Of a stretch of DNA of 64,000 nucleotides, positions 45,206 through 55,084 are shown in pieces (the stretch's first letter is position 1; every line of letters starts with the position of its first letter). The position numbers were made by a program, and so were the translations under genes. The stretch lies in contig JADLDO010000013.1 in NCBI GenBank assembly GCA_020846635.1, positions 1 through 64,000 on the forward strand. The letters run 5' to 3'. The DNA comes from Caldilineaceae bacterium (lineage in GTDB: Bacteria; Chloroflexota; Anaerolineae; Caldilineales; Caldilineaceae). The notes under the pieces are model-generated. The model did not search any database. It was not told where the DNA came from and saw nothing but the letters and a program-made list of their open reading frames with translations.

Positions 45206-46699
45206 CTAGTTGATGACAATGTAGATCGGGCTTCGTGGCACTGTCACCGTGATCTGACCATCCGTAGCCCCGTCAGCCCCATCGCTTATTGTCTGCATCA
45301 AGCTACCATCTTGTGCATATATGGTAGCGTTGCTGCCGGGTGCTTGCCAAGTTTGGGTCACGCTGTCGTCAAAGGTTTGCGCATGCTCGGCATTAAAGGG
45401 CGCAATCGGGTTGAGCCAGGCAGTATACATCGTCTTGTTCGTGCCCGCCTCGCGGAACTCGTAGATTTCTAAGTCGTTGGTTTCAGTCGCAGGCATAACG
45501 ACCTTGACAAAGGTCGCATTTCCCAGGCGTCGCACTGCTTCCTGATAGACCACGTAGGAAACTTTGATCGAATTATTGGGCCGGAGGATGCCTGTCTTCC
45601 ACGGATAGCCGTCCAAATCCTGCAATGTCCACCAAATTGTGGCGACGGCATTGAGCGCCATGGACTGGGCTGCCATCTGCACAACGTGGCGCGCCTGAAA
45701 ATCTTCGTTGCTGGGGTTGCTGTCGGGGCCGCCGCTGTGCCAGCCAATCTCGGTGATCATCATGGGCTTTGTCACGCCATGATCGGCCATAATCGCATTG
45801 ACACTGTTAACTTTTTCAACCAACCCCGAAGAATTGGTCTTGGACCAATTCACCCTATGCCCAACGAAGGGATAGTAATGGACATTCATAATGTCAAAGT
45901 ACTTTCCGGCTTCGGGCTCCAGGGCCGTCAACACATTATCAAAGAATTCGCGGACAAAAAGGCCGCCGGTGCTGGTGAAATTGTCATAGGCAATGCCGCC
46001 AAAGACCACTTGGGCGTTGGGGTTGGCTTGTTTGACGACGGGATAGACTGCCTTGAGCATATCTGCATAGCGTGCGGGATCATTGCCCCATCCACCACCG
46101 CTAGGAGAAGCCGCACCATCCGGCTCGTTATAGAATTCCCAATGATTGACGACCATGCCGCCCGGTGCGTCGTCGATATTGTCACCATCGTAGCGTTCGA
46201 CAAGCGCCCGTGTGAACTCGACAAATCTGGATTGGTAGGTGGTCTTATAGGGTGAATGTTGGTTGCCGGTCGTCGCCCACTCTGGAGTGCCTGCAATGGT
46301 GATGATCATGTTGGCACAATTCTGCACTGCGGCGCGGACAACTTGATCTGCGTATCCCCAATTGTATTGGCTGGGGGTGAGATCCTGCGGCTCGACCACG
46401 CTCCAGTCGATACCGTTGCGCAGCCATGAGCTTTGTGTATTCTGAATCTGGTTAAAGAGGCGGGTGCTGTATCCGGTTGGGCCATAGACTTGGAGACCGA
46501 TCGGATTGCTGGCATCGCGCGTGCTGCCGCAGACGTTGTTGCGCAGGGAGGGTAGGTAGCTCGATGGGCTGATCGCCGGTGTATCGGGCGCGGCGGGTGC
46601 TGCCATGATGGTGCTGGGTGTGACCAAAACGGTCGCCACCATCAACAGCCAGCTTGTGAGTCGAATCCATTTATTTTGTCTGTTTGTCATTTTCTGCAT
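45206..46699 (-). CDS. secreted GH39/GH5-like glycoside hydrolase
   Basis: 497 aa. Signal peptide to about residue 34 (MAAPAAP), then a PSSYLPSLRNN tag. The catalytic TIM barrel spans about 55-400: NHWEFYNEPDG with acid/base Glu (about 170), NVHYYPFVGH and MMITEIGWHSGG with the nucleophile Glu (about 320). Both active-site Glu are in place, so an active retaining glycosidase of clan GH-A is likely. A beta domain (about 405-497) follows. It is the second secreted glycosidase in the wzx/GT4 module. The 76 bases before it have AAGGATAACG as ribosome site. Confidence 0.82.
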   Translation of the reverse strand: MQKMTNRQNKWIRLTSWLLMVATVLVTPSTIMAAPAAPDTPAISPSSYLPSLRNNVCGSTRDASNPIGLQVYGPTGYSTRLFNQIQNTQSSWLRNGIDWSVVEPQDLTPSQYNWGYADQVVRAAVQNCANMIITIAGTPEWATTGNQHSPYKTTYQSRFVEFTRALVERYDGDNIDDAPGGMVVNHWEFYNEPDGAASPSGGGWGNDPARYADMLKAVYPVVKQANPNAQVVFGGIAYDNFTSTGGLFVREFFDNVLTALEPEAGKYFDIMNVHYYPFVGHRVNWSKTNSSGLVEKVNSVNAIMADHGVTKPMMITEIGWHSGGPDSNPSNEDFQARHVVQMAAQSMALNAVATIWWTLQDLDGYPWKTGILRPNNSIKVSYVVYQEAVRRLGNATFVKVVMPATETNDLEIYEFREAGTNKTMYTAWLNPIAPFNAEHAQTFDDSVTQTWQAPGSNATIYAQDGSLMQTISDGADGATDGQITVTVPRSPIYIVIN

Positions 46700-46775
46700 A
46701 ACGAAACGTTATCCTTACGAAATTGGCTTCTGCCCCGATGGCTTTGCCTGAAGAAAGAGTACAACTGCTCCTGAA

Positions 46776-47930
46776 CTATTCTTGGGGTATCGCTATTTGG
46801 TTGTTGGCGACTGAGGCAATATAGAGCCGGCGAATATAGGGGTCGACCAGCTCATAGAGCAGATTGCGGCCTGAGTCTGCCACCCAAATATGCCCGTCGG
46901 TGGCGCGAATGATCCCCCATGTGTGGCCCGGTGGGTTGGCAGGGCCGACCTTCTCGCGACCTAATAGGTCAAAGTTGCTGAGTTGCAGTCTCCCGATGGT
47001 CCCTGTCCTGTTTTCGGTCACCCAGACCTGCTGTATCCCCTCTGCGTCGTCGAATACGAGGATGCCCGCGGGGCCGCCATCCGGTGTGGGGGTGTCAAAC
47101 CAAATCCAGACAGAGACCGTTGTCGGCGTAAAGCGCCCGATGCGGTTGCTTCCATTGGCTGTGACCCAAACGCGCCCGGATTCTATGAAGAGCCCCGACG
47201 GGCTGGTTTCGGAGGTGGGGAAGTCAAAGAAACGCTCGCGGGTGGAGTCAAAGACGCCCGCGCGGTTGCCATCGGGCATGGTGAACCAAATGTTACGTGC
47301 GTCCTGATAGACGATGTCTTCAATGCGCGGCGTCTCTGCCATGAAGTCAGGCAGGAAGAATTCGACCAATTCCTCCGTGGTCGGGTCAAAGCGTGAAATA
47401 CGCCCATTGCTTTGGGCAATCCATACCATCCCCGTTGGGTCCACGTCGATCCCGGTTGGGAGCGCGCCAAAACTCTCGAGGAGATAGGTTTTGATCTCGC
47501 GCGTAGCGACATCAATGCGCCCTAATGACCTGAGCCCGCGCAGCGTAAACCAGACGACGCCATTGTGATAGTCCAAGTCATAGGGTTCCGATGTTTGACC
47601 CAACCCATAGAAATCGGTGCGGTAACGCACAACGGGATCGCCCGGCTCCGAAATGACTTCGAGAAAACCAATGCCACCTGCATCGGTGGAGGTGTACCAG
47701 ATGCGCCCTGGCCCTTCTGCCACCATGTTGCGCGGGCCGTTGGGAACCGCATATTCATTGCCAAAGGACGAGCGTATGGCGTTGGCTTCGCTGGTTTCGT
47801 GAATGATATTCGTCTCCGCGCGCACAGTGCCACTGTCCAAGAGGGAGGCGAGCGCTATCGACGCGACCACGAATAAGGAGGATAAGACGAGACGCCTCCA
47901 CTGATGAGAATAAAAATCAAATGAGCGCAT
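46776..47930 (-). CDS. secreted Vgb/NHL-like beta-propeller
   Basis: 384 aa. Signal peptide ending near residue 38 (VRAE). Seven repeated blades of the virginiamycin B lyase type (GPGRIWYTSTDAGGIGFLE, DYHNGVVWFTLRGLRSLGRID, DPTGMVWIAQSNGRISRFD, GRVWVTANGSNRIGRFT). Vgb catalytic His/Glu are not evident, and outside resistance clusters such proteins are surface-binding propellers of unknown ligand. The C terminus is YIASVANNQIAIPQE, which has only a faint likeness to the LPxh tag. RBS GAGGAG before ATG. Between the GT4 and the glycosidases. Confidence 0.75.
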   Translation of the reverse strand: MRSFDFYSHQWRRLVLSSLFVVASIALASLLDSGTVRAETNIIHETSEANAIRSSFGNEYAVPNGPRNMVAEGPGRIWYTSTDAGGIGFLEVISEPGDPVVRYRTDFYGLGQTSEPYDLDYHNGVVWFTLRGLRSLGRIDVATREIKTYLLESFGALPTGIDVDPTGMVWIAQSNGRISRFDPTTEELVEFFLPDFMAETPRIEDIVYQDARNIWFTMPDGNRAGVFDSTRERFFDFPTSETSPSGLFIESGRVWVTANGSNRIGRFTPTTVSVWIWFDTPTPDGGPAGILVFDDAEGIQQVWVTENRTGTIGRLQLSNFDLLGREKVGPANPPGHTWGIIRATDGHIWVADSGRNLLYELVDPYIRRLYIASVANNQIAIPQE

Positions 47931-47974
47931 GCGATAACTCCTCGGCTGTACAGCCGGAAATGGTAGGCTGCGGG

Positions 47975-49387
47975 CTAAAGCGCAGGTGAGCCAGGATTGA
48001 TCTCCGCTCCAAGATTTTGATCGTTGCGTTGGGTCGCCAGCCGTGTATGGCTGGATGGCCCCGTGTTGGATCGTCCGGTGCGGCGTTCGATCAACTCACG
48101 GTAGGTGTTCACAATCATCTGCCCCGCTTGGTCCCAGGCAAACAATTGAATGACACGCTGGCGCAGGCGTTTTCCCATCTCCTGGTTCCACTTGTCGGTC
48201 GCCGCAGGATAGAGGGACGCCAGAATTTTGTCTGCCAAGCTCTCCACATCGCCGCGCACCGCTAGATGACCGTCTGCGCCCAGATATTCGCGTGCAACGG
48301 GGGTGTCAAACGCCACGGTGGGCAGCGCAACCGCCATGTAGTTGAGCAACTTGCCCAGGCCTTCGGTCAGGCTCAACTTGGGGGCAACGGCAACATCGCC
48401 CAGGGCAAGATAGCGCGGCGCATCCTCATAGGACATGCGCCCCGTAAAGGTGATGGCATGGTCGATGCCCAATGCCTTCGCCTGTTGCCGGTATTGTTGG
48501 ACACCTGGAAAGCCCATCAGCAACAAATATACGTCAGGGTGTGTGGCTAGGATGCGTTGCAGCGCCTCGAGGAGCAGCCCTGTGCCCTGGTATTCCGCCA
48601 GCAGGCCCAGGTAGACAATCACCTTATGCCCGTCGGGGATATTGAGCTGGCGGCGCAGGTCGGCTTGGGCTGTTGGGTCAAGGTCAACAGATGGAAGAAA
48701 GACATCAGCGTTGACACAATCGGGCAACACGCGCACCTGGGCCGGGTCGCAGCCGAACTGCTCCAGCAAATGGCGCTCGGCATGGGCGGAACTGGTGAAG
48801 ATGATCGACGAGGTGCGGTTAATCCAACGTTCCAGGCGGCGCAACGGCTGGTAGAAGAAGCTCTCGCGCTCCAAAAAATGATGGTCGATCATCTCCTCGG
48901 TCAAACTGCCCTGAAAATCAAAGACCACGGGCAGCCCAAAGAGTTTGCCCAAAAGGTGGGCAATCAGCGCGCCTTCGTGCAGATGGGCATGGATGATGTC
49001 ATAGTGACCGCGCGCCAAAAGCTCTAGGGTTTTTAGCCCCAGAAGTGCGTCAAAGACAAGCTTGTGGCGGCTGGAGCCTACCTCATAATGACGCCGCCAG
49101 GGAATGGGCAGCGTGCGGCGAATGTCGATGCCTTCGACATTTTTGCCATTATGATAGGTAGCAATCGTCACTTGATGGCCCAACTTTTGGAGAATACGCG
49201 TCTCTTCCAAAATACGCACATGACAGCCGTAGTCGGCAAAAAAGCTGGTAGGCGCGACCATGAGCACACGGTAGCGAGGGGGCGGGGTATCAGCAGGCGA
49301 CAATGACAACCCGGATTGTGATTTAGATGGCGCTGTTGCGAATGGGTGGGATGCGCTGGATGGCGTGGACGTTGGTAATAAGCTCAT
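47975..49387 (-). CDS. GT4 glycosyltransferase
   Basis: 470 aa. After a Ser/Pro-rich 40-residue N-terminal extension the GT-B fold begins with RVLMVAPTSFFADYGCHVRI. IIHAHLHEGALIAHLLGK, VVFDFQGSLTEEM, VIVYLGLLAEYQGTGLLLEAL and SLTEGLGKLLNYMA are GT4 motifs; the last replaces the E-x7-E sequence with LGKLLNYMA, as in some PelF-like enzymes. No C-terminal module is present. It is the only glycosyltransferase in the flippase module and follows wzx by 127 bases. Confidence 0.87.
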   Translation of the reverse strand: MSLLPTSTPSSASHPFATAPSKSQSGLSLSPADTPPPRYRVLMVAPTSFFADYGCHVRILEETRILQKLGHQVTIATYHNGKNVEGIDIRRTLPIPWRRHYEVGSSRHKLVFDALLGLKTLELLARGHYDIIHAHLHEGALIAHLLGKLFGLPVVFDFQGSLTEEMIDHHFLERESFFYQPLRRLERWINRTSSIIFTSSAHAERHLLEQFGCDPAQVRVLPDCVNADVFLPSVDLDPTAQADLRRQLNIPDGHKVIVYLGLLAEYQGTGLLLEALQRILATHPDVYLLLMGFPGVQQYRQQAKALGIDHAITFTGRMSYEDAPRYLALGDVAVAPKLSLTEGLGKLLNYMAVALPTVAFDTPVAREYLGADGHLAVRGDVESLADKILASLYPAATDKWNQEMGKRLRQRVIQLFAWDQAGQMIVNTYRELIERRTGRSNTGPSSHTRLATQRNDQNLGAEINPGSPAL

Positions 49388-49514
49388 AGGCTAATGGGTA
49401 TGTGGCTCTTTCGTCAGTATCTCTGACAACATTTTGTTGCAGCGGTGCGGTGAACCACAAAATAGGATTATAACGAAGCCATGTGCGACAAGCAAATCAT
49501 CCACCCAAGTCGCG

Positions 49515-50837
49515 CTAGACGCTTCGTGTGCGATCCGGCAGCTTTCGCACTTGCCAGAGTGCCAGCGCCGCGCCCAATGCCTGGGCAGCAACAGTACCCC
49601 ATGCCGCGCCCATGCTGCCCGCCAGCGCCGCGCCCAATGGCAGCAGCAGGGCCAACAGGAGCAGGTGCGCGAGCGTGATCACAAGGGCCGTACGTGCCCG
49701 CCCCACGACCAGCAGCCAGGTGGTGGCATAGAACTCGAGGAGAAAGAGGGGCGCTTGCCAGATCAACCAGGCCAATGCGCGGGCGACTTCGGCATCTACC
49801 GCACTTCCGCCTGTGCCTTCTGTCACGCCGTAGATAAAGCGCACGATGGGCGTTGCCAATACGCCCGTCAAAAGCGCGCCAAGCAAGCAAAGGGCCAGCC
49901 CCCAATAGAGAAGTTTGGTTGCCACCCTGGATGCACGTTCGGGGGTTGCGACATAAAGGCGGGCTAGGGTGGGATAGGCGCCGCGCCATACACTTTGCAG
50001 CAGTTTGATCGCCACGCGCACCAGGTTGTAGGCCGCGCTGTAGGTTCCCAGCAGCCGCGCATCGGCAAAGAGACTGAGCAGCAGAATGTCTAGCCGCTGT
50101 AGAAGTACATCGGTGAGGCTCAGTCCAAAGAAGGGCATTGCCCCAGACAGAAGCTTGCGCCAGGGAAGTGACTCCGAGAGTGGAGTACCAGAAAGTGGAG
50201 CGTCCACAAGGGGGGCAGGAGCCAAGAGGCGGCTGGTGAACAGCAGCCCCAGCGCCAGCATCATGCCGATTCCTTGCGCCACGACCACCACCAGCAGCAA
50301 ATCCGCCACGCTCTGCTGCTGCCAGAGCTGCCATGCGCTCAGGAGCAGAATGAGCAGGTTGATCACGATCTCAACGACAAAGGCCAGTTCCATACGCTCG
50401 GCAGCCTGGAATTGGGTGGCGCACGCCGAGGTAATGGCAAAGAGAGGCAGCGATGCACCCACCCAAAAGAGGGCGGTGCGCGTTACCAGGGGATAGGGCA
50501 GCAGCATCACCAGCCCAACCAACCCCGCCCACAGGAGCAGCGCGGCTGTCATCTGGAGCAGCACGCCGCGCCGGAAATAGAGGGTACGCAGGTGGGGCGC
50601 TTGGGCTAGCTCGCGCACCATCCAGAGCGGCAACCCCATTTCACAAAGCACCTGGCTGATATTGAGATAGGCCATTGCCACCGTATATTGGCCGAGCGCT
50701 TCCAGCCCCAGCGCGCGCGCCACAAGGAGCTGGACGAGGAAACTGACGACAATGCGCCAGAGATTGGCGCTCGCCAGCGCGCCCGTGTTGACCAGGACGC
50801 GGCGGCGCAGGGTGGTCGGCTCACGAAAGATGTTCAA
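49515..50837 (-). CDS. Wzx-type polysaccharide flippase (MOP superfamily)
   Basis: 440 aa with about 12 transmembrane helices. Sequence features fit oligosaccharide flippases: GALASANLWRIVVSFLVQLLVARALG at the start (shortened here: TGALASANLWR), EALGQYTVAMAYLN, and AERMELAFVVEIVINL. It would flip a lipid-linked oligosaccharide across the cytoplasmic membrane, in parallel with the Wzm/Wzt exporter upstream. The start is TTG; no good ribosome site is visible, so the true start may be slightly off. Internal 19-base repeats (49561 and 49621) encode LGAALA-rich helices. Confidence 0.8.
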   Translation of the reverse strand: MNIFREPTTLRRRVLVNTGALASANLWRIVVSFLVQLLVARALGLEALGQYTVAMAYLNISQVLCEMGLPLWMVRELAQAPHLRTLYFRRGVLLQMTAALLLWAGLVGLVMLLPYPLVTRTALFWVGASLPLFAITSACATQFQAAERMELAFVVEIVINLLILLLSAWQLWQQQSVADLLLVVVVAQGIGMMLALGLLFTSRLLAPAPLVDAPLSGTPLSESLPWRKLLSGAMPFFGLSLTDVLLQRLDILLLSLFADARLLGTYSAAYNLVRVAIKLLQSVWRGAYPTLARLYVATPERASRVATKLLYWGLALCLLGALLTGVLATPIVRFIYGVTEGTGGSAVDAEVARALAWLIWQAPLFLLEFYATTWLLVVGRARTALVITLAHLLLLALLLPLGAALAGSMGAAWGTVAAQALGAALALWQVRKLPDRTRSV

Positions 50838-50863
50838 GGTAGGAAGCGGCTAAATGAATTGAC

Positions 50864-51400
50864 CTAGCGCGGTGGTCGTCCCGTCAGCAGAAATGTGAGC
50901 AGGCGGCGTGGATGGTAGAGCCTATGCCGCCAGATGACCCACGCCAGCGCAAGCATCCCGCCAAGCTCCCACACCCACAATTCGGGGCGACGGGTGAAGG
51001 CGAACCAATAGGCACGCCCCATCGCTTCCTGCTCCGAGCCTTGCCTGCGCCAGACATGAAAGCGCCAGCCGCGCAAAGGCCAAAAGAAGGTGTCGGGATA
51101 GAACCAGATGCGATCCAGGATGGCATGGCCCAGCCAGGTCAGCCCATAGACCGCGCCACGCGGCCAGCGCTGCCAGGTCAACGCGGCCACGGCTAGATAG
51201 GCAAGGAGCGTATGGGCAAAGAGGACAGCGGCTCTGTGTTTGCGATAGAAATAGGCGGCGGCCAACGGTTTGTCAACCAGGTCAGAGCCCATTGCCGCCA
51301 GCGCTACCCCCCGATAGTCAGCGTTGGGAGCAACATGCAGCGTGTCTTGCAGCAGCGACAGTGTAAACCAGGAGTAGGCAACATGGGCGGGTGGTAGCAA
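50864..51400 (-). CDS. YdjM/DUF457-like inner-membrane metal-dependent hydrolase
   Basis: 178 aa. It has HVAYSWF, MGSDLVDKPLAAAYFYRKHR and HAILDRIWFYPDTFFWPL, the His/Asp pattern of the YdjM (DUF457) family of membrane-bound metal-dependent hydrolases. About three to four transmembrane helices. TTG start with GGAATTATT before it. It begins 12 bases after the importer permease gene, so it ends that operon. The reaction in this family is not firmly known. Confidence 0.72.
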   Translation of the reverse strand: MLPPAHVAYSWFTLSLLQDTLHVAPNADYRGVALAAMGSDLVDKPLAAAYFYRKHRAAVLFAHTLLAYLAVAALTWQRWPRGAVYGLTWLGHAILDRIWFYPDTFFWPLRGWRFHVWRRQGSEQEAMGRAYWFAFTRRPELWVWELGGMLALAWVIWRHRLYHPRRLLTFLLTGRPPR

Positions 51401-51412
51401 AATAATTCCGTT

Positions 51413-52363
51413 CTAGGCCCCGCGCTCTTCGCGCACATAGGGCTGGCCCAACGCGGCGGGTGCGCCCAGGCGGCGGCGCATGGCGGCGCGTGAACCGATG
51501 ATAAGCACGATAATGGTAAAGAGATAGGGCAGCATGTTCGTGAAATAGCCGAGCGCCGGGTTACGCAGGAAGATGCCGACATTTTGCAGATCAAGCGGCA
51601 GGCGACGGATCGCCCCAAAGAGATAGGAGCCAATCGCCGCGCGCACAGGATCCCATTGGGCAAAGATAACCAGCCCCACTGCGATCCAGCCTTGCCCAGA
51701 GGTGATCCCCTCGATCCAGCGGGGCGAAACCGCCAGGGTCAGCGCCGCGCCGCCCACGCCCGCCAACAGCCCCCCCACAAAGACATAGAGATAGCGCAGG
51801 GCAAAGACATTGATGCCCTGGACATCGGCAGCGGCAGGATATTCGCCAATGGCGCGCAGTTCCAGCCCAGGCCGCGTGCGGTAGATGTAGAACCAGGCCA
51901 GCGGAATCAGCAGAAAACCGAGATAGACAATGACATTATGATTGAAGAAGATGGGGCCGAGGATGGGAATATCCGCCAGATAGGGGATGGGCAGACCGGG
52001 CAAGCGCGGCGCTTGTGGCACATTGACGAGGGGCGCACCCAGCACAGAAGCCAACCCTGTGCCGACAAAGGTCAAGGCCAGCCCGCTTACCACTTGGTCG
52101 GCGTGGAGCGTCACAGTGACATAGGCATGGAGCAGCGCCAGCAGCCCACCGACCAACGCCGCGGACAGCAGCCCCAGCCAGGGGTTGCCGCTGTAGTGCG
52201 CCACGCCATAGGCGCTCATGGCCCCCAGGATCATCATGCCCTCTACGCCCAAGTTCAAGACGCCCGCGCGTTCGGCAAAAATTTCACCGATGGTTGCAAA
52301 GAGAATGCTCGTGCCGGTGCGGATACCGGAAGCGAGTAGGTTAACGATGAGGGCCAGTTCCAT
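51413..52363 (-). CDS. BMP-type ABC importer permease, second subunit
   Basis: 316 aa, about 8-9 transmembrane helices, of the RbsC/YufQ/NupQ type: SILFATIGEIFAERAGVLNLGVEGMM (start region), HADQVVSGLALTFVG, AIGEYPAAADVQGINV and ALTLAVSPRWIEGITSGQGW. It forms the channel half with the permease encoded upstream. The neighbours and the BMP-lipoprotein make nucleoside (purine) uptake the most likely role. Confidence 0.9.
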   Translation of the reverse strand: MELALIVNLLASGIRTGTSILFATIGEIFAERAGVLNLGVEGMMILGAMSAYGVAHYSGNPWLGLLSAALVGGLLALLHAYVTVTLHADQVVSGLALTFVGTGLASVLGAPLVNVPQAPRLPGLPIPYLADIPILGPIFFNHNVIVYLGFLLIPLAWFYIYRTRPGLELRAIGEYPAAADVQGINVFALRYLYVFVGGLLAGVGGAALTLAVSPRWIEGITSGQGWIAVGLVIFAQWDPVRAAIGSYLFGAIRRLPLDLQNVGIFLRNPALGYFTNMLPYLFTIIVLIIGSRAAMRRRLGAPAALGQPYVREERGA

Positions 52364-52430
52364 GAAATTGCCTTGTGTAAAGGGTTAAATCCAAGTCCAA
52401 TAAGTACATTGCAAACGCGGTCATCACAGG

Positions 52431-53540
52431 TCAACCGCGCACCAGACGTACACGATAATGGAGCATCCTTTCGCCGCCCACCACAACAAAGAGGATGACC
52501 CCTTGTAGCAGTTGGGCAATCCCCGCGGGCTGAATCGCATCGGCCCCGACCAACAACCCGGCAAAGAGATAGGCAACCAGAATAATGGCGAGTGGATTGA
52601 GCTTTGCCAGCCATGCCACGATGATGGCTGTGAAGCCATAGCCGGGCGAGAAGCGCTCTTGCAGCCGGTGGACAACGCCGGCGACTTCGCTCATGCCCGC
52701 CAACCCTGCCAGCCCGCCACTGAGCGCCATGACCAGGATGATATTGCGTGTCAGGTTGATGCCCGCATAGCGCGCCGCACGCGGATTGTCGCCCACGACG
52801 GTCACTTCAAAGCCCCAACGTGTGCGCTGCCAGACGATCCAGAGGACGAAGGCCAGGATGATGGCAAGGAAGATGCCAAAGTGGGCTGTCATGCCGCGCA
52901 AAAAGGGAAATGTGTCCGCAAAGTCGGTGAGGCGAGGCAGCCACGCGCTGCGCGGGAATTGCGGCGTCAGCCCAAAGCCGCGTTCGCTCCAGGGGCCATA
53001 GATAAAGAAGTTGTTCCAGAGCATGGCGACATAATTGAGCATCAAGGTCGTGATGATCTCATTGACATTGAGCTTGGCCTTGAGAATACCGGGGATGATG
53101 CCCCAAATGGCCCCCCCGATAAAGCCGGCGATTGCCATTGCGGTAAGCATAAGCCAAGAGGGAGAATCGGCAGGCAGCCAATGCAGCGCAACCCCCGTTG
53201 CCATAAATGCGCCCAGGAAAAGCTGGCCCTCTGCGCCGATGTTCCAAAGCCTCATGCGGAAGGCAATCGAAACCCCCAACCCAGCCAGAATCAAAGGGGT
53301 GGCTTTGATCGTCGTGTCCGACCAGCCAAAGGCCGAGCCAAACGCCAGTTCCGCCATGCGCTTGTAGACGGGCCAGGGATGCGCCCCTGTCAGCGTCAAG
53401 AGCCCTGCCCCCACCAGCAGCGCCACGGCAATCAAGATCACGGGTGAAATCCAGCGCAGCCAGCGCGGTTGTTCCGGGGTGCGTTCGATGCGTATTCGCA
53501 GCGGGGCAGCGGTGGCTGTTGAAGGGGTCATACTATCCAT
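52431..53540 (-). CDS. BMP-type ABC importer permease, first subunit
   Basis: 369 aa, of the YufP/NupP type, with about 9-10 transmembrane helices (PLILAGLGVSIAFRM, WNIGAEGQLFLGAFMATG, NEIITTLMLNYVAM, VVGDNPRAARYAGINLTRN). The last motif is the EAA-like cytoplasmic coupling segment. Start: ATG 53540 or ATG 53531, both near GGCGGG, overlapping the end of the ATPase gene or following it by one base. Pairs with the permease encoded after a 67-base gap. Confidence 0.9.
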   Translation of the reverse strand: MDSMTPSTATAAPLRIRIERTPEQPRWLRWISPVILIAVALLVGAGLLTLTGAHPWPVYKRMAELAFGSAFGWSDTTIKATPLILAGLGVSIAFRMRLWNIGAEGQLFLGAFMATGVALHWLPADSPSWLMLTAMAIAGFIGGAIWGIIPGILKAKLNVNEIITTLMLNYVAMLWNNFFIYGPWSERGFGLTPQFPRSAWLPRLTDFADTFPFLRGMTAHFGIFLAIILAFVLWIVWQRTRWGFEVTVVGDNPRAARYAGINLTRNIILVMALSGGLAGLAGMSEVAGVVHRLQERFSPGYGFTAIIVAWLAKLNPLAIILVAYLFAGLLVGADAIQPAGIAQLLQGVILFVVVGGERMLHYRVRLVRG

Positions 53541-55047
53541 GACCACCCGCCATCATCAGGCCAATTTGGTCGAGCGTCGCTTCTTCCCCGGACATTTCGC
53601 CCACAATCTGACCTTCAAAGAGAACGAGGATGCGATCCGCAATCGCAAAAATCTCGTCCAGGTCCTCCGAGATCAGTAGAATAGCCGCGCCCTGGTTGCG
53701 CTCGTTGACAAGAATACGGCGCACATTTTCCGTTGCGCCCACATCTAACCCGCGTGTGGGATAGGAGGCAATGGTGACAAGCGGATGTTGGGCAAGCTCA
53801 CGCGCCAAGATGACTTTTTGCAGGTTGCCACCACTGAGCAGGCGCGCCGATGTTTCGGGCGAGGGCGTGGCAATGTTGAATTGCTGGATCAAATTTTGCG
53901 CCTGGTCGCGCATGGCGCTGCGGCTCAGAAAAAAGCGCCCGCCGCGGCCTAATCTACGGTAGTTTTTCAGCGCGAGATTTTCGCTAATCGAGAGATTGGG
54001 CGCGCTGCCTGTAGCAGAACGATCTTCCGGCACATAGGCAATCCCCGCCTCGATCATCACAATCGGCGGCGCATTGGTGACATGCTGGCTCGAAATGTTG
54101 ATAGTGCCGCTTTCAGTGGCGCGCAGCCCGCTGATTACCTCGGCTAGCTCGCGCTGACCGTTGCCCGCCACCCCCGCGACCCCCACAATCTCACCCGAAT
54201 GAACCCGCAGCGACAGGTCACACAAGGCCATGATGCCCTTGTCATTACGCGCCCGGACATTCTCCATCACCAGGCGCACTTCCCCTCGCTGCGCTGGCGG
54301 CTTATCGACGCGAAAAAGTACATCACGCCCCACCATCAAGCCGGCAAGCTGAGTTTTGGTCAGTCCTTGATTCTCTACTGTGGCTATATAGCGTCCACCG
54401 CGCAGTACGGTGATACGGTCGGCGATGGCGAGTACCTCGTCGAGCTTGTGACTGATGAGGATAATCGTTTTTCCCGCTGCGGTCATCTCACGCAGCGTTT
54501 GGAAAAAGGCTTCCGTCTCCTGCGGGGTCAAGACCGCGGTGGGTTCATCCAGGATCAGGATTTGCGCGCCGCGATAGAGCAATTTGATGATCTCGACGCG
54601 CTGCTGCTCACCGACGGACAACTGCCAGACCTTCGCGCGCGGGTCAACCGGCAGCCCAAACTCTGCGCCAATGCGTGCAACGTCGGCTTCGATCTGTGTG
54701 GTGTCCAGCACAAAGGGCATATGCTGTAACCCCAGGATCACATTTTCGGCGACGGTTTGGGAGGGGACGAGCATGAAATGCTGGTGAACCATGCCCACGC
54801 CTGCCTGAATCGCATCGCGCGGGGAATGGAACTCGACAGGCTTGCCGTTGACCAGAATGGAGCCGGAGTCGGGGCGATAGAGTCCGCACAGGATGTTCAT
54901 GAGGGTGGACTTGCCCGCGCCATTTTCGCCCAGCAAAGCGTGGACTTCGCCGCGCCGCGCGTCAAAGCTCACGTCGTCGTTTGCCAGCACGCCGGGAAAG
55001 CGTTTAGTGATGTGGCGCATTTCCAGCGCTGGGGTGGAGTCGCTCAT
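53533..55047 (-). CDS. BMP-type ABC importer ATPase (two cassettes)
   Basis: 504 aa, a fused pair of ATPase domains as in RbsA/YufO. Cassette 1: Walker A GENGAGKSTLMN (about 37-48), signature LSVGEQQRVEI, Walker B ILILDEPTAVL. Cassette 2 has a degenerate Walker A (GVAGNGQRELAE) but signature LLSGGNLQKVILARE, and its Walker B position reads IASYPTRGLDVGA, as in the family. It energises the two permeases. A strong hairpin at 55085-55116 lies just before it. Confidence 0.93.
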   Translation of the reverse strand: MSDSTPALEMRHITKRFPGVLANDDVSFDARRGEVHALLGENGAGKSTLMNILCGLYRPDSGSILVNGKPVEFHSPRDAIQAGVGMVHQHFMLVPSQTVAENVILGLQHMPFVLDTTQIEADVARIGAEFGLPVDPRAKVWQLSVGEQQRVEIIKLLYRGAQILILDEPTAVLTPQETEAFFQTLREMTAAGKTIILISHKLDEVLAIADRITVLRGGRYIATVENQGLTKTQLAGLMVGRDVLFRVDKPPAQRGEVRLVMENVRARNDKGIMALCDLSLRVHSGEIVGVAGVAGNGQRELAEVISGLRATESGTINISSQHVTNAPPIVMIEAGIAYVPEDRSATGSAPNLSISENLALKNYRRLGRGGRFFLSRSAMRDQAQNLIQQFNIATPSPETSARLLSGGNLQKVILARELAQHPLVTIASYPTRGLDVGATENVRRILVNERNQGAAILLISEDLDEIFAIADRILVLFEGQIVGEMSGEEATLDQIGLMMAGGHG

Positions 55048-55084
55048 CGCTGCGAGTTAAGTGTACGTGATCGCGTATAGAATA

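Noticed and set aside
46776-47930. Virginiamycin B lyase (antibiotic resistance)
   Set aside because: Fold similarity only; secreted and set among glycan genes, lacking visible Vgb catalytic residues.
49468-50334. 288-codon minus-strand frame in another phase of the flippase gene
   Set aside because: Composition is Arg/Gly/Ala-rich and motif-free; the flippase frame has helices and family motifs.
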